A stretch of 64,000 nt of DNA from Cesiribacter sp964504565 (GTDB taxonomy: Bacteria; Bacteroidota; Bacteroidia; Cytophagales; Cyclobacteriaceae): positions 476,075 through 540,074 of the forward strand of contig CAZDEY010000001.1 in NCBI GenBank assembly GCA_964504565.1, read 5' to 3'. The notes under the pieces were generated by a model that was not told where the DNA came from, ran no database searches, and saw nothing but the letters and a program-made list of their open reading frames with translations. Shown in pieces: positions 51,653-60,737 of the stretch. A program made the position numbers and the translations under genes. Positions within the stretch are counted from its first letter, which is position 1. The number at the start of each line of letters is the position of its first letter.

Positions 51653-53182
51653 ATGGAAGATACTAACATCTACTCCCGCCCCCGGCCACTGGGCCAGCTA
51701 ATAAGCGGAGCATTGCTGTTCTTACTGCTTGCTTGCCGCCCCGCTAGCCCCGATTCCCAGCAGGCCGATCTACTAGGCTTTTCCTTCGACGAGGATGTTG
51801 CTGTGGAAGGCCCGGTGTTTCAGGATCTGCCCAAAATTCGTGAGCGCGGTCGTATGGTCGCCATTGTTGATAATAGCTCTACCAGCTACTTTATTTACAA
51901 AGGCCAGCCTATGGGCTACGAATACGAGCTTCTTTCGCGCTTAGCTAAACACTTAAAAGTAGATCTGGAAATAGTTATTACCACCAGCCTGGATGAAGCT
52001 TTTGATAAACTTCAGCGGGGCGAGGGCGATATAATTGCCCATAACCTCACCGTAACCAAGGCTCGTCAGGAAGAAATTGCCTTTACCATGCACCACAAAG
52101 AAGTGCGTCAGGTACTGGTTCAGCGTAAGCCTAAGGGGTACCGAAACCTAAAAAGGCACGAGCTGGAAGACGAACTTATACGTAACCCGTTAGATTTAGC
52201 CGGTAAAGAAATTTGGGTTAAGAAAAACTCGGCTCACTACTCGCGTTTAGTAAATCTTAGTGAAGAAATTGGTGCCGATATTACTATACGGGAAGAAGAC
52301 GATAACCTAGATGTTGAAGCTACCATTAAGCGCGTAGCCAACGGCGAAATAGATTATGCGATTGCCGACGAAAACGTAGCCAAAATTAATGCTGCTTACT
52401 TTACTAATCTGGATGTGGCTACGCCGGTAAGCTTTCCGCAGCGCATTGCCTGGGGGGTGCGCAAAAATGCCCCGGAATTATTAGCCGCCGTAAATGACTG
52501 GATTAGAGGCATTCGCCGCACACCGGACTATAACGTAATCTATAATAAATACTTCCAGAACCGCAGCGGTATGATTGCCCTTTCTAAGAGTAATTACGCT
52601 ACTATTAACGGCAACCAGCTTTCTCCTTACGATAAGGAGATAAAGAAAGCCGCCGAGACTATTGGTTGGGACTGGCGAACCCTGGCGGCTATGGTGTACC
52701 AGGAAAGTAAATTTAACCCGGAAGCCGAAAGCTGGATGGGAGCCGTAGGGTTACTGCAACTAGTACCGGAAACCGCCGAAATTTTTGGAGCCGAAGACCC
52801 GCTTAACCCTAGCCAGAACTTAGCGGCCGGGGCGGCCTATATAAAGTGGCTCAATAAGTTTTGGGAAGATGATGTTGCCAATCCGGAAGAACGCCAGAAG
52901 TTTATTATGGCATCGTTTAACGTAGGCCAGGGCCACGTATTAGATGCCTGCCGCCTGGCTACTAAATACGGTAAAGATTCGCAGAGCTGGGATCAAGTTT
53001 CCGAATTTCTACTTAAAAAAAGCCAGCCTAAGTTCTATAACGATGAGGTTAGCAAACATGGCTACTGCCGCGGCAGCGAGCCGGTACACTATGTAAAGCA
53101 AATTATGCAACGCGCCGCCCGCTACCAGCAACTCATTGACGGCCCAGTTAATCAGCCGGCCTTGTTGGCGGCTGCTAAGTAA
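51653..53182 (+). CDS. MltF-like membrane-bound lytic murein transglycosylase (lipoprotein)
   Basis: 509 aa from ATG 51653, which starts a lipoprotein signal (LLFLLLACRPAS). The frame stays open to 51515, but the extra N-terminal segment has no signal character and likely covers the promoter. Residues about 45-300 resemble an extracellular solute-binding domain (GRMVAIVDNSSTSYFIYKGQPMGYEYELL), and residues about 340-490 an SLT/GEWL domain with the catalytic Glu in YQESKFNPEAESWMGAVG, followed by LLQLVPETAE and ASFNVGQGHV. MltF cleaves peptidoglycan glycan strands; the solute-binding domain regulates it by binding muropeptides. Confidence 0.88.
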   Translation: MEDTNIYSRPRPLGQLISGALLFLLLACRPASPDSQQADLLGFSFDEDVAVEGPVFQDLPKIRERGRMVAIVDNSSTSYFIYKGQPMGYEYELLSRLAKHLKVDLEIVITTSLDEAFDKLQRGEGDIIAHNLTVTKARQEEIAFTMHHKEVRQVLVQRKPKGYRNLKRHELEDELIRNPLDLAGKEIWVKKNSAHYSRLVNLSEEIGADITIREEDDNLDVEATIKRVANGEIDYAIADENVAKINAAYFTNLDVATPVSFPQRIAWGVRKNAPELLAAVNDWIRGIRRTPDYNVIYNKYFQNRSGMIALSKSNYATINGNQLSPYDKEIKKAAETIGWDWRTLAAMVYQESKFNPEAESWMGAVGLLQLVPETAEIFGAEDPLNPSQNLAAGAAYIKWLNKFWEDDVANPEERQKFIMASFNVGQGHVLDACRLATKYGKDSQSWDQVSEFLLKKSQPKFYNDEVSKHGYCRGSEPVHYVKQIMQRAARYQQLIDGPVNQPALLAAAK

Positions 53183-53205
53183 GTTAATCACAGAAGTTTT
53201 AGATT

Positions 53206-53700
53206 ATGCGTTGGTTAAAGTTAATTGTATTTTTAACCATAGTTCTTGTTGGTTATGATGCCCATTCCTGCAAATGTGCAAACGAGCCTAACCCTGCATC
53301 ATCACTGAGTTCAGCAGATATGGCTTTTACAGGTCGAATAATTTCTACAGAAATAATCGATTTAGAAAAAATACTTCGAACCGAATTAACTACAGCGATT
53401 TATGAAGAAAACCCCAATCAGCATATTTCAGCTAAGGTAAAAAAGGTAGTGATAGAAATATCAGGATTGAATAAGGGTCAATGGGATCAGCAATTTATTA
53501 ATATTTATACGGCCGTTAACGGAGCAGGATGTGGTCAATATTTCGTAGTAGGTGACTGTTATATGGTTTATGCTACTAATGAATGTTACATTAAGTTTTT
53601 GTACAAATCTATGTTAAACATAAAAAGCTATGATAACTCCATATTTCCTGATAACATCTTCTGGACAAATCACTGCTATGCAAATCGCAGGCTGAATTAA
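53206..53700 (+). CDS. Secreted netrin/TIMP-like domain protein
   Basis: 164 aa. A signal peptide (LIVFLTIVLVGYDAHS) is followed at once by CKC, then DMAFTGRIISTE, a beta-rich core, AGCGQYFVVGDCYMVYATN and a final C near residue 158 (FWTNHCYANRRL). The CxC start, the AF-G-I strand and the final cysteine match the arrangement of the NTR/TIMP fold, in which N-terminal cysteines pair with later ones. In animals such domains inhibit metalloproteases; bacterial ones are poorly studied. Similarity is judged by eye and may be partial. Located 23 bases after the MltF gene, possibly co-transcribed. Confidence 0.55.
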   Translation: MRWLKLIVFLTIVLVGYDAHSCKCANEPNPASSLSSADMAFTGRIISTEIIDLEKILRTELTTAIYEENPNQHISAKVKKVVIEISGLNKGQWDQQFINIYTAVNGAGCGQYFVVGDCYMVYATNECYIKFLYKSMLNIKSYDNSIFPDNIFWTNHCYANRRLN

Positions 53701-53716
53701 TACAATAAAACTGTAT

Positions 53717-55213
53717 TTAATTATTAGCTATCAATTCCGAAGTAATTTTACCAGAAAGCAACGCTAAGGGTATGCCGCCGCCGGGGTGTACGCTGCCGCC
53801 GCAGAAGTATAGATTGCCAATTCGGCTGCTTTTGTTGCTGTGCCGTAAAAAGGCTGCATACTTGCTGTTGCTGGCATTACCGTAGAGGGCTCCGTAGGCC
53901 GATGAGGTTCGTTCTTCAATTAATTTGGGGTGCAGAATATCTTCTTCTTCAATCAGGCTTTCTACATCAGTATTTAGCATACGGCTGAGTTTAGCTAGAA
54001 TATTTTTACGCGCTTCGGCAATAACTTTACCCCAATCCTGACCGCTATCATGGGGCACGTTTATCATGGTGAACCAGTTTTCGCCGTAGTCCGGGGCATC
54101 GTCGGGTTCGTATTTGCTGGTGATGTTTAGGTAAACTGTTGGGTCGTGGTAGATGCTGTTTTTACTGAAAATATGCTCAAATTCTTCTTTATAATCTTCG
54201 CTGAAAAAGATATTGTGCAAGTCTAGCTGAGGAAATTTTTGCTTGATTCCCCAGTAAAAAATCAGGGCTGAGCTACTCTTTTTCTGGCTAAGAAGAAATT
54301 CCGGGGCTTTGTGGTCAGGTAATAGTTTACGGTAGGTCGGCAGCATGTCAGCATTACTAACTATAACATCGTAGCGAACCACATCGCCGGGCAGTTGCAG
54401 GGCTACGGCCTGCCCGTTCTCCGTAAGGATTTGAATGACCGGCGTATTAAAATGGAACTTTACCCCTAAACGAATGGCCAACTCGTACAGGCTTTGGGTT
54501 ATGGCATGCATGCCACCCTTCGGTATAAACGCCCCGATGCCCATTTCCAGGTGCGGAATAATTTGCAGGGTAGCGGGAGCCAGGTACGGGCTAGAGCCGT
54601 TGTAGGTAGCGTAGCGATTAAAAAGCTGCACTGCCTTAGGGGCTTTCAACTGCTGGGTGTTAGCCTGGTGCAGGCTTTTGCCTAGTTTAAGCTTTCCTAA
54701 TTGGCGGTAAGCTTGCCAGGCCTTCTTGCCCAGCCAGGTACTAAAGTTATTTAAGCTACGGTGCATAAATAACGGCGCCAGTAAGGTATACAAACTACTA
54801 CTATGCTGAAGCTGGGCCAGTACATCCTTTTTCTTAGCACCGGTTTTTTCGGCTACCTCCTGGGCAAATTTTTCCGCCTCGGCGTAGCCATTAATCACGG
54901 TACCATCTTCGTAGAAGTATTTGCAGGTTACAGGTAAAAGAGTGTAGTTGAAGTAGTGGCGAGGATCTTGGCCGGCAGCCTCAAAAAGCTCATCTACCAA
55001 ATTTGGCAGGGTAAATAGCGAAGGGCCGGCATCGAAACGGTAGTTGCCTAGGGTAATTTGGGTTAGTTTGCCGCCGGGGTAAGCGTTGGCCTCATAAACA
55101 TTAACTTTATAGCCACCCGCTGCCAAGCGTATAGCCGTAGCCAGCCCGGCCATACCCGACCCTATTATGCCTACCTGCGAATTATTGTTAATACGTTTCT
55201 TAGAATCTTCCAA
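53717..55213 (-). CDS. crtD: CrtD-like carotenoid desaturase (phytoene desaturase family)
   Basis: 498 aa. FAD motif VGIIGSGMAGLATAIRLA, the desaturase stretch YEANAYPGGKLTQI and the C-terminal GNLYFCGGSVHPGGGIPLALLSGK define the CrtI-type family. The central LFNRYATYNGSSPYLAPATL is more like 1-hydroxycarotenoid 3,4-desaturase (CrtD) than phytoene desaturase, so a role in making a myxol/saproxanthin/flexixanthin-type pigment is likely. The start appears to be TTG at 55213. No other carotenoid gene is present in the window, so CrtI cannot be excluded. Confidence 0.78.
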   Translation of the reverse strand: MEDSKKRINNNSQVGIIGSGMAGLATAIRLAAGGYKVNVYEANAYPGGKLTQITLGNYRFDAGPSLFTLPNLVDELFEAAGQDPRHYFNYTLLPVTCKYFYEDGTVINGYAEAEKFAQEVAEKTGAKKKDVLAQLQHSSSLYTLLAPLFMHRSLNNFSTWLGKKAWQAYRQLGKLKLGKSLHQANTQQLKAPKAVQLFNRYATYNGSSPYLAPATLQIIPHLEMGIGAFIPKGGMHAITQSLYELAIRLGVKFHFNTPVIQILTENGQAVALQLPGDVVRYDVIVSNADMLPTYRKLLPDHKAPEFLLSQKKSSSALIFYWGIKQKFPQLDLHNIFFSEDYKEEFEHIFSKNSIYHDPTVYLNITSKYEPDDAPDYGENWFTMINVPHDSGQDWGKVIAEARKNILAKLSRMLNTDVESLIEEEDILHPKLIEERTSSAYGALYGNASNSKYAAFLRHSNKSSRIGNLYFCGGSVHPGGGIPLALLSGKITSELIANN

Positions 55214-55333
55214 AAAAATTAAATATAAATGAGCATTAATATTACATAGTACACCAGTTAGTAAATGTATTTATTACATTATGAAGTGAATAGTTGAGTT
55301 AAGTTTTTGTTCTGCCACTTTCCTCCTAAATCT

Positions 55334-55822
55334 ATGACCTATATTGAACAATTGCATAAGGTTTACTGTATTGATCGGAATAACTCACTAACGGTTGATC
55401 AGTTTACATCTTTTCTGGCATTTTTTCCGGTGCTATTGGTAGCTGCCGCCGATGGGGTAGTAGACGAAAACGAGTGGGAATACTGCCGCCGCTTAGCCAG
55501 CAGCCTGGCCTATAGCTACTCCGATGAGTTGAGTGAAGCTGAAATTAACCAACTTACCCAAGCTTACCAAACTGAGTTTTCGTATTTGCTTACTAACCTA
55601 AAACAGTGGCAGGAAAGGTTTCTGGAAGCCCTGGAAGAATTCTTTTCAATAAATAAATACGCTAAGGTATTTGTGGCCCAAACCGCCTGGCTGGTAGCTG
55701 CCGCCTCGGATGGGGTTAGCCAAACCGAAAAAATGAAGATGCAGGAACTGGCCGAACGCTTTAGTTTAAAATTAAAAGAAATTAACTCAATAGACCTTCT
55801 GCGGGAAAGCTTAGGTGCCTGA
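55334..55822 (+). CDS. TerB-like protein
   Basis: 162 aa from ATG 55334 (a TTG at 55307 would add nine residues that look non-coding). Two similar acidic halves are visible, LVAAADGVVDENEWEYCRRLA and LVAAASDGVSQTEKMKMQEL, each with the D-G-x4-E pattern of the TerB metal-binding helices. TerB-fold proteins are linked to tellurite resistance and to poorly known stress systems. Its stop overlaps the convergent ankyrin gene by 12 bases. Confidence 0.7.
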   Translation: MTYIEQLHKVYCIDRNNSLTVDQFTSFLAFFPVLLVAAADGVVDENEWEYCRRLASSLAYSYSDELSEAEINQLTQAYQTEFSYLLTNLKQWQERFLEALEEFFSINKYAKVFVAQTAWLVAAASDGVSQTEKMKMQELAERFSLKLKEINSIDLLRESLGA

Positions 55823-56305
55823 GTAGCTTTGTAAATAATTAACCACATCTTCTTTACCCTGCCGGGCCGCCAGTTCCGCGGCTTGTAACCCTTGGGCATC
55901 TTTAGCCTTAGGGTCGGCTCCGGCATTTAGCAAAAGTTTTACTAGTTCTAAGTGGCCGAACATTGCCGCAAACATCAGTGCGGTAGAGCCACCGGAGTTT
56001 TTTAGGTCAACCTTGGCGCCCTTTTCCAGTAGAAGTTTAGCCGCCTCAGTATATCCTTTAAAGCACACCCCCATAAGCGCAGTATTGCCGGCAGCGCCCG
56101 CTTGGTTAGGGTCGGCACCCTCGTTCAGCAACAGGCTAATCATTTGGCTGTGGTTATGGTAGGTAGCCATTATTAGGGGAGTGAATCCCTTAGTATCCTC
56201 GGCATTAAGGTCTGCTCCCTGCTCAATAGCTTGTTTAGCCTCAGATAGATCGTTGTTTTGTACGGCAGAAAATAGAGCGGCGTCGGTAGTAGTAGTTTGG
56301 TTCAT
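55811..56305 (-). CDS. Ankyrin-repeat protein
   Basis: 164 aa from ATG 56305 (MNQTTTTDAALFSAV). The open frame reaches 56386, but the added residues are not ankyrin-like. About five ankyrin repeats fill the protein (for example GFTPLIMATYHNHSQMISLLLNEGADPN, GNTALMGVCFKGYTEAAKLLLEKGA, GSTALMFAAMFGHLELVKLLLNAGADP). No signal peptide; a cytoplasmic protein-binding scaffold. Convergent with the TerB-like gene. Confidence 0.82.
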   Translation of the reverse strand: MNQTTTTDAALFSAVQNNDLSEAKQAIEQGADLNAEDTKGFTPLIMATYHNHSQMISLLLNEGADPNQAGAAGNTALMGVCFKGYTEAAKLLLEKGAKVDLKNSGGSTALMFAAMFGHLELVKLLLNAGADPKAKDAQGLQAAELAARQGKEDVVNYLQSYSGT

Positions 56306-56424
56306 GACGGCAAAATAGACGGTTGTATTTTTAGTATGGTTTCTGGAATGACAAACTGCCAAAGAGCCTACTAGTTTAAATATCATTAAGCCCGCAACTT
56401 AAATTTTTAAATTAGTTTCGATAG

Positions 56425-56454
56425 AGAAGCCCGTTCAAACCTGAGCGGGCTTCT
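56425..56454 (-). terminator. Hairpin after the exosortase operon
   Basis: Perfect 9-bp stem AGAAGCCCG / CGGGCTTCT with a 12-base loop, 13 bases past the stop of the MSEP-CTERM gene. T run is weak. Confidence 0.55.
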
Positions 56455-56467
56455 GCTTTCTCCATAC

Positions 56468-59302
56468 CTATCTACCTAGGGTTAGTAGTAAGTGCTTTCG
56501 TTTTTTCCATAGATAGAATGCTCCTACACAGGCCAGTAGAAGCCAAAATTCAGGTTCGGGCATTTCTTCAATTTCAGTATCGCTATCCAAAGCTTCGTGT
56601 CCGTTTACAAATTGTTCTTGCTTTTGTTTTAGAAGTTCCTCCTGCCAGGCTTCCTCAGTAACCATATAGGCAGTGTAAGGTGTAAGTAACTGAGAAGCGA
56701 AACTTTGTCGTACCTGCTTGGGCCAGCTCTCGGCACTTAAACCTAAGCCAGCCTGCTGCCAATTTGTCCGTAGTGCCAAACCTTCCTCCCACTTATTTTT
56801 AGGTATTGGTGCATCGGGAGAAGAAACTGGTACAACCTGATCTTCCGCTGAGTTTTTGATATGAATCAGCTTGCCATTAGGTAGCTGGTAGGTTCGTGAA
56901 TTGCTACCTACGTGCAATGAATTGGTTTTTGAGCTTTCGCTAGTATTTATAAGCGAGTATGCCGTTAATCTATCCGTATGCTTTTCCGGCAAATGATAGA
57001 AACTATCTAATTCCGGAAAAGCATAGCTGACTTGAGTAAACGAATTTTCTAAAACCGCCTGCTCTAGCTTAGAGCTGAGTACTACCGGCACGTAGTAAAA
57101 ATCTTCTTCAAGTTGTTTTATCAGCAGAGTTTGTATAGCCCGGGTCAGGAAGAAGCCTCCTTCAAACGTATGCTCGTCCCTTTCCCAGTTTACTTCAGCC
57201 AAGCTTTCTCGCTGAATGCTGTGGTTAACAAATAAAACCTCGGCTTTATTTTGAAGTTCCGGGTGGTTGGTTAAGAAGTCTTCAATTTGCTTTTTATATA
57301 GTTTCAGCGCTACCGAATAGTTATTTTCTGCCATATCCAGGATGAACGCAAGTCTGGGCTTTCGCTTTCCCAGGGGTAAAGTTTTTACTGCTGCGGCCGG
57401 TATGTATAAAGAATTTTTAACCAACTGGGGGGCTGAGGAAGTATTTTCTTGGCTACCTAGAATAAGCTGCTGATCATCAATGGTTAGCTCAAACGGCTGT
57501 TTGTGAATTATAGTGAAACCTGACTTACGGCTTACTTTTCCGGTGAAAGGGTATACCCGTAACTCCAATTCACCATTTTCCATATATCGGAATAAACCCG
57601 GATCGAGACGTTGGCGGGTAATACGATCGTATACCCAGGTTGCCGCTTTTCGCTCCGCTAAAATTCCTTTCTTCTTTTCATCACCTACATATAGATAGTA
57701 ATCGCTTATAAAGCTTCCGTTAGGAAGGGAAAAATGGGTTAGATATTCCCGCATACCTTCGTCGGTATTGGTCATGTTTAAATGAACCTCACTCTGCCAA
57801 TACTTACCATCCTTATTCCAGCTAGATTCAGCAGTTAACTTAGTTAACTTGACCTGAGAGTTTTCCGGGCGAGTTGTCCAGCTAAGCCTACGGTCCAACT
57901 CATCCTCACTTAGGTTTTTACCCAAGAAAATCCGGCTGATTTTCTGACTGTTGGCATCTGACAATTGCAGGCCATTTAAGGTAACTTTATTGTGCCAAGA
58001 GTCTAGAATAGGGGTTTTGCGGCCATTCAGAAAGAAGTCTTGCGGGCTTTGATGTTTGCGTATATCGGTTACGGTAGTCGTTAATGCATATTCCCAGTAA
58101 TCTATTTTGTTCTGCTGGGGTGCTACTAAGTAATCCAGGGCGTTTTCAATCTGAGCCTTTTGGTATAAATAGGTGAAATGTACGGAAGCCGGCAAAACCA
58201 GAAATGCAGCTAACCCGGCAATTACTAAGGTGCCATAATTTAGTGTACCCTTTAAGCTTAGTATATCTTCTCTAATACTAATCACGTGAAGCCACAGCAC
58301 TACAGTCGGCGTTAGCAATAGCAGGCCTAAACCCAACGCAATGGAAAGAAGTAAAGCAAAAGGCAGAAGCGGGGCCAGGGCAACGAAAAAATATAAGCTG
58401 AAGGGCAGCATAATTACCCTGACGGCAAATGAGGTTTTGGCCGAAACCCACCGAGACAGCGGCAGACTAATTACTAAGCCGTTTAATAGGGCCAGAATAT
58501 AGAACCAATAGTTGCTAAAATTACCTACTATACCGGATTGAGTACCGAAACCCTGATTATTGAAAATTAGGCAGCCTAACGGTAATGCAGCAGTAATCAC
58601 CACCTTAATTAAGGTGCCAGGCCGGGACCACTGATATTTTCTAGCCCAAATAACTGCCGCCCTTATTAGCATGTAGATGAATACTACAGTAAGTAGTCCG
58701 CAGGTTAGAATGATGGCCTCAGCATTCATGTTAAAGCCCCGACCCCGGAACAGGCCTAAGGTGAAAACCAAGTAAATTGATAGAGGGAGAAGAAAGGCTA
58801 TGAATAAATTAATCCAGGGATTTCTGAGGGCGCCTTTGCCCGTTAAGCCCAGGGCATACAGGGTTATAGTATGAAGTATAGCCGGAATAAGGGCGGCTCC
58901 GGAATAAATCAGGTAATCGAGTGGTTGACGCCATTCGGGCAGATTAACAATAGTGTAGCTTTCCAGAAATAAATGAAAGCCTATAATTACAGCTACGTAT
59001 ATGATTGAAAGCCCGGTTGCAGTATTAATATTCCAACGGATAAAGTTTTGATAATTTCCTGCCAGAACAAGAATATGAATTGCTGCGATAACAGTTAAAA
59101 TTGCTGCCGCCCATATATAGGCCAGGCTTTCTTGTTCAGTAAAGAAGCCTTTGTAATTGATATAAACTAGCCACCATAAGCCAAATAATGCTAAGCTGGG
59201 AATCAGGTGAAAGAATACAAAGCTGCCCATCCCGATGGATAGTTCATTTGGTTTAGGAGATAGCCGGGTATTATTTATAGTTATCGAGTGAGAAGAGTTC
59301 AT
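56468..59302 (-). CDS. MSEP/PEP-CTERM sorting domain protein with VIT-like domain (exosortase K target)
   Basis: 944 aa. About ten membrane helices occupy the first 380 residues (including LPEWRQPLDYLIYSGAALIP). Then comes a large periplasmic part with a VIT-type segment (LPNGSFISDYYLYVGDEKKKG ... ERKAATWVYDRI ... NGELELRVYPF, about 520-620) and a vWA-like region. The C-terminus is a sorting tail: MPEPEFW (residues 914-920, PEP motif), a hydrophobic helix (LLLACVGAFYLW) and a basic end (KKRKHLL), the three-part signal cut by exosortases. The next upstream gene encodes the exosortase and its stop overlaps this ATG (ATGA). The family fits MSEP-CTERM; the biological function is unknown. Confidence 0.85.
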   Translation of the reverse strand: MNSSHSITINNTRLSPKPNELSIGMGSFVFFHLIPSLALFGLWWLVYINYKGFFTEQESLAYIWAAAILTVIAAIHILVLAGNYQNFIRWNINTATGLSIIYVAVIIGFHLFLESYTIVNLPEWRQPLDYLIYSGAALIPAILHTITLYALGLTGKGALRNPWINLFIAFLLPLSIYLVFTLGLFRGRGFNMNAEAIILTCGLLTVVFIYMLIRAAVIWARKYQWSRPGTLIKVVITAALPLGCLIFNNQGFGTQSGIVGNFSNYWFYILALLNGLVISLPLSRWVSAKTSFAVRVIMLPFSLYFFVALAPLLPFALLLSIALGLGLLLLTPTVVLWLHVISIREDILSLKGTLNYGTLVIAGLAAFLVLPASVHFTYLYQKAQIENALDYLVAPQQNKIDYWEYALTTTVTDIRKHQSPQDFFLNGRKTPILDSWHNKVTLNGLQLSDANSQKISRIFLGKNLSEDELDRRLSWTTRPENSQVKLTKLTAESSWNKDGKYWQSEVHLNMTNTDEGMREYLTHFSLPNGSFISDYYLYVGDEKKKGILAERKAATWVYDRITRQRLDPGLFRYMENGELELRVYPFTGKVSRKSGFTIIHKQPFELTIDDQQLILGSQENTSSAPQLVKNSLYIPAAAVKTLPLGKRKPRLAFILDMAENNYSVALKLYKKQIEDFLTNHPELQNKAEVLFVNHSIQRESLAEVNWERDEHTFEGGFFLTRAIQTLLIKQLEEDFYYVPVVLSSKLEQAVLENSFTQVSYAFPELDSFYHLPEKHTDRLTAYSLINTSESSKTNSLHVGSNSRTYQLPNGKLIHIKNSAEDQVVPVSSPDAPIPKNKWEEGLALRTNWQQAGLGLSAESWPKQVRQSFASQLLTPYTAYMVTEEAWQEELLKQKQEQFVNGHEALDSDTEIEEMPEPEFWLLLACVGAFYLWKKRKHLLLTLGR

Positions 59303-59787
59303 ATGGTTTTTTGGGTTGAAAGAATGAAGATGGAGTAGAAACCAAACAGCAGGCTTAGGTATACCAAGCTACCAATAGTCAGGTGTAGCAATGGCTCCAC
59401 ATATACAAAATTTCCGGCCAGGGTAAGGCAGCTAATTCGGCTGATGTTGGCTAGTTGGGTAAGCAGGTACGAGCCAATTAGAGTTAGGGGTAAAACCCAA
59501 GCTTTATACTGATATAGCTTGCCGGCAGCAAAGCCTAAAACCACGGTAGTGATAAGCCAGAAATTAAAACCGGAGCAATCTTTACTTATTAAATAGTTTT
59601 GGGCATTCAGATAGCCATCAGCGGTTAACCAAAAGTTTGGATAGCCAAACAATTCCAGAGCCAATTTTAATGGTTTTAGTATGAATAGTAGTTCAGCGGC
59701 AGTAACCGTGTTATACCAAAACTTAGCGACACCAACCCCAGACCAAATTGCTCCGGCGTATAGTATTTTACGCTTCCCCCACCTCAT
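59299..59787 (-). CDS. xrtK: Exosortase K-like membrane transpeptidase
   Basis: 162 aa, about five membrane helices, as expected for the short exosortase class. The catalytic triad of exosortases is visible: C71 in SKDCSGFNFW, R117 in NISRISC and H135 in EPLLHLTIGS. Exosortases cut C-terminal PEP-type sorting tails and are thought to move the protein to the surface or another anchor. The adjacent gene downstream encodes a protein with such a tail and overlaps it by ATGA; the upstream EEP gene also overlaps by ATGA. The pairing and size favour XrtK; the longer exosortase N type is less likely. Confidence 0.82.
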   Translation of the reverse strand: MRWGKRKILYAGAIWSGVGVAKFWYNTVTAAELLFILKPLKLALELFGYPNFWLTADGYLNAQNYLISKDCSGFNFWLITTVVLGFAAGKLYQYKAWVLPLTLIGSYLLTQLANISRISCLTLAGNFVYVEPLLHLTIGSLVYLSLLFGFYSIFILSTQKTI

Positions 59788-60737
59788 AAAGCACAGCTAT
59801 TCAATTGTAAATCGGTAACCATGGCGCGGTGGTCGCTGCCGGGCAGGTACTGGGTTTGGCTGGCTACTACTTGCCACTCGCGGCTGTGCAAAACATAGTC
59901 AATAGGGATGCCGTAGCGCCCCAGCCAGGTTGGCCAGGTGGCCTGGTAACCCAGCCGACTATCCTTAAGTTTGCTCTTTTGCTTAAGCTCCCGCAGGGGT
60001 TTATCCCAGGGTACGGTATTGAAATCGCCCAGGAGGATAGTAGGCTGGTTTTGGCCGGCTAGTAGTTCACCGGCTTGTTGCAGTTGCCGGTTGCGGGCAG
60101 CGTAGCGGCCGTGGCTAACCGGCGAAGCGGCATGCAGGCTCAGGATTAGCGTATCGGTGCCTTGGTGGCGGGTAGTAGCGGCAATAGCCGGGTAGCCTTC
60201 CCATTCGTAAACCTTCCACTTATTAATGGGTACTTTAGAGTACATAGCCATGCCGTAGCAGTTGTTCTGCGGTACGCTTAGCTGGTAAGGGTAGGTATCC
60301 GAAAGGGCGGTCTCCAGTTGGCAGGCCCATACGCCATCTACTTCCTGAAAGGCAATTACATCAGCTTCGGTCCGGCGAATACTTTCTACCAAATTTTTAG
60401 TATGCCGATTAAACTGCAGAAGGTTAATCTGGGCAATCCGGAGTTTAGGCGAATGGGAATACATAACTGCCGGTTCACCTTGGTTCTTCATATAAGGATA
60501 TAAAAGAGAAGCCGGAGGTATGCACCAGGCCATTAGCCAAATGGTCAGCTTCATTTTTCCTTTTAAGGCGGCAAAGACGGTTAGCAAAAGGTAGGCCAGC
60601 AGCATATAGGGCAACCAAGCCTCTAAGAGGTTAAGGGAGAGGTTGGGTGCCATATAGCTGAGCAGGGGCAGCGGGGCCAGGGCGTAACTTACCACCCGCC
60701 AGTTTATCCAGTTAGTCCATTTTTTCCAGTTGCGCAT
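59784..60737 (-). CDS. Membrane-anchored endonuclease/exonuclease/phosphatase family protein
   Basis: 317 aa from ATG 60737 (the open frame extends to 60833, but those residues belong to the upstream gene's end in another frame). Three N-terminal membrane helices (about 12-90) precede an EEP domain with the catalytic Glu in IAFQEVDGVW, LILSLHAASP, GDFNTVPWDKPL, PIDYVLHSRE and GSDHRAMVTDL. Members cut phosphodiester or phosphoester bonds in nucleic acids, phosphoinositides or sphingomyelin. The domain here is likely periplasmic. Coupled to the DUF4173 gene (26-base overlap) and to exosortase K. Confidence 0.87.
   Translation of the reverse strand: MRNWKKWTNWINWRVVSYALAPLPLLSYMAPNLSLNLLEAWLPYMLLAYLLLTVFAALKGKMKLTIWLMAWCIPPASLLYPYMKNQGEPAVMYSHSPKLRIAQINLLQFNRHTKNLVESIRRTEADVIAFQEVDGVWACQLETALSDTYPYQLSVPQNNCYGMAMYSKVPINKWKVYEWEGYPAIAATTRHQGTDTLILSLHAASPVSHGRYAARNRQLQQAGELLAGQNQPTILLGDFNTVPWDKPLRELKQKSKLKDSRLGYQATWPTWLGRYGIPIDYVLHSREWQVVASQTQYLPGSDHRAMVTDLQLNSCAL

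Noticed and set aside
53717..55213. Phytoene desaturase CrtI
   Set aside because: The central NRYATYNGSSPYLAPATL-type block is closer to CrtD; no phytoene synthase is nearby to support CrtI. A profile comparison would decide.
56468..59787. Exosortase N system
   Set aside because: The 162-aa size of the exosortase, the MPEPEFW tail and the multi-helix VIT partner fit the exosortase K/MSEP-CTERM pair better; XrtN enzymes are longer as far as I know. Kept as an alternative only.
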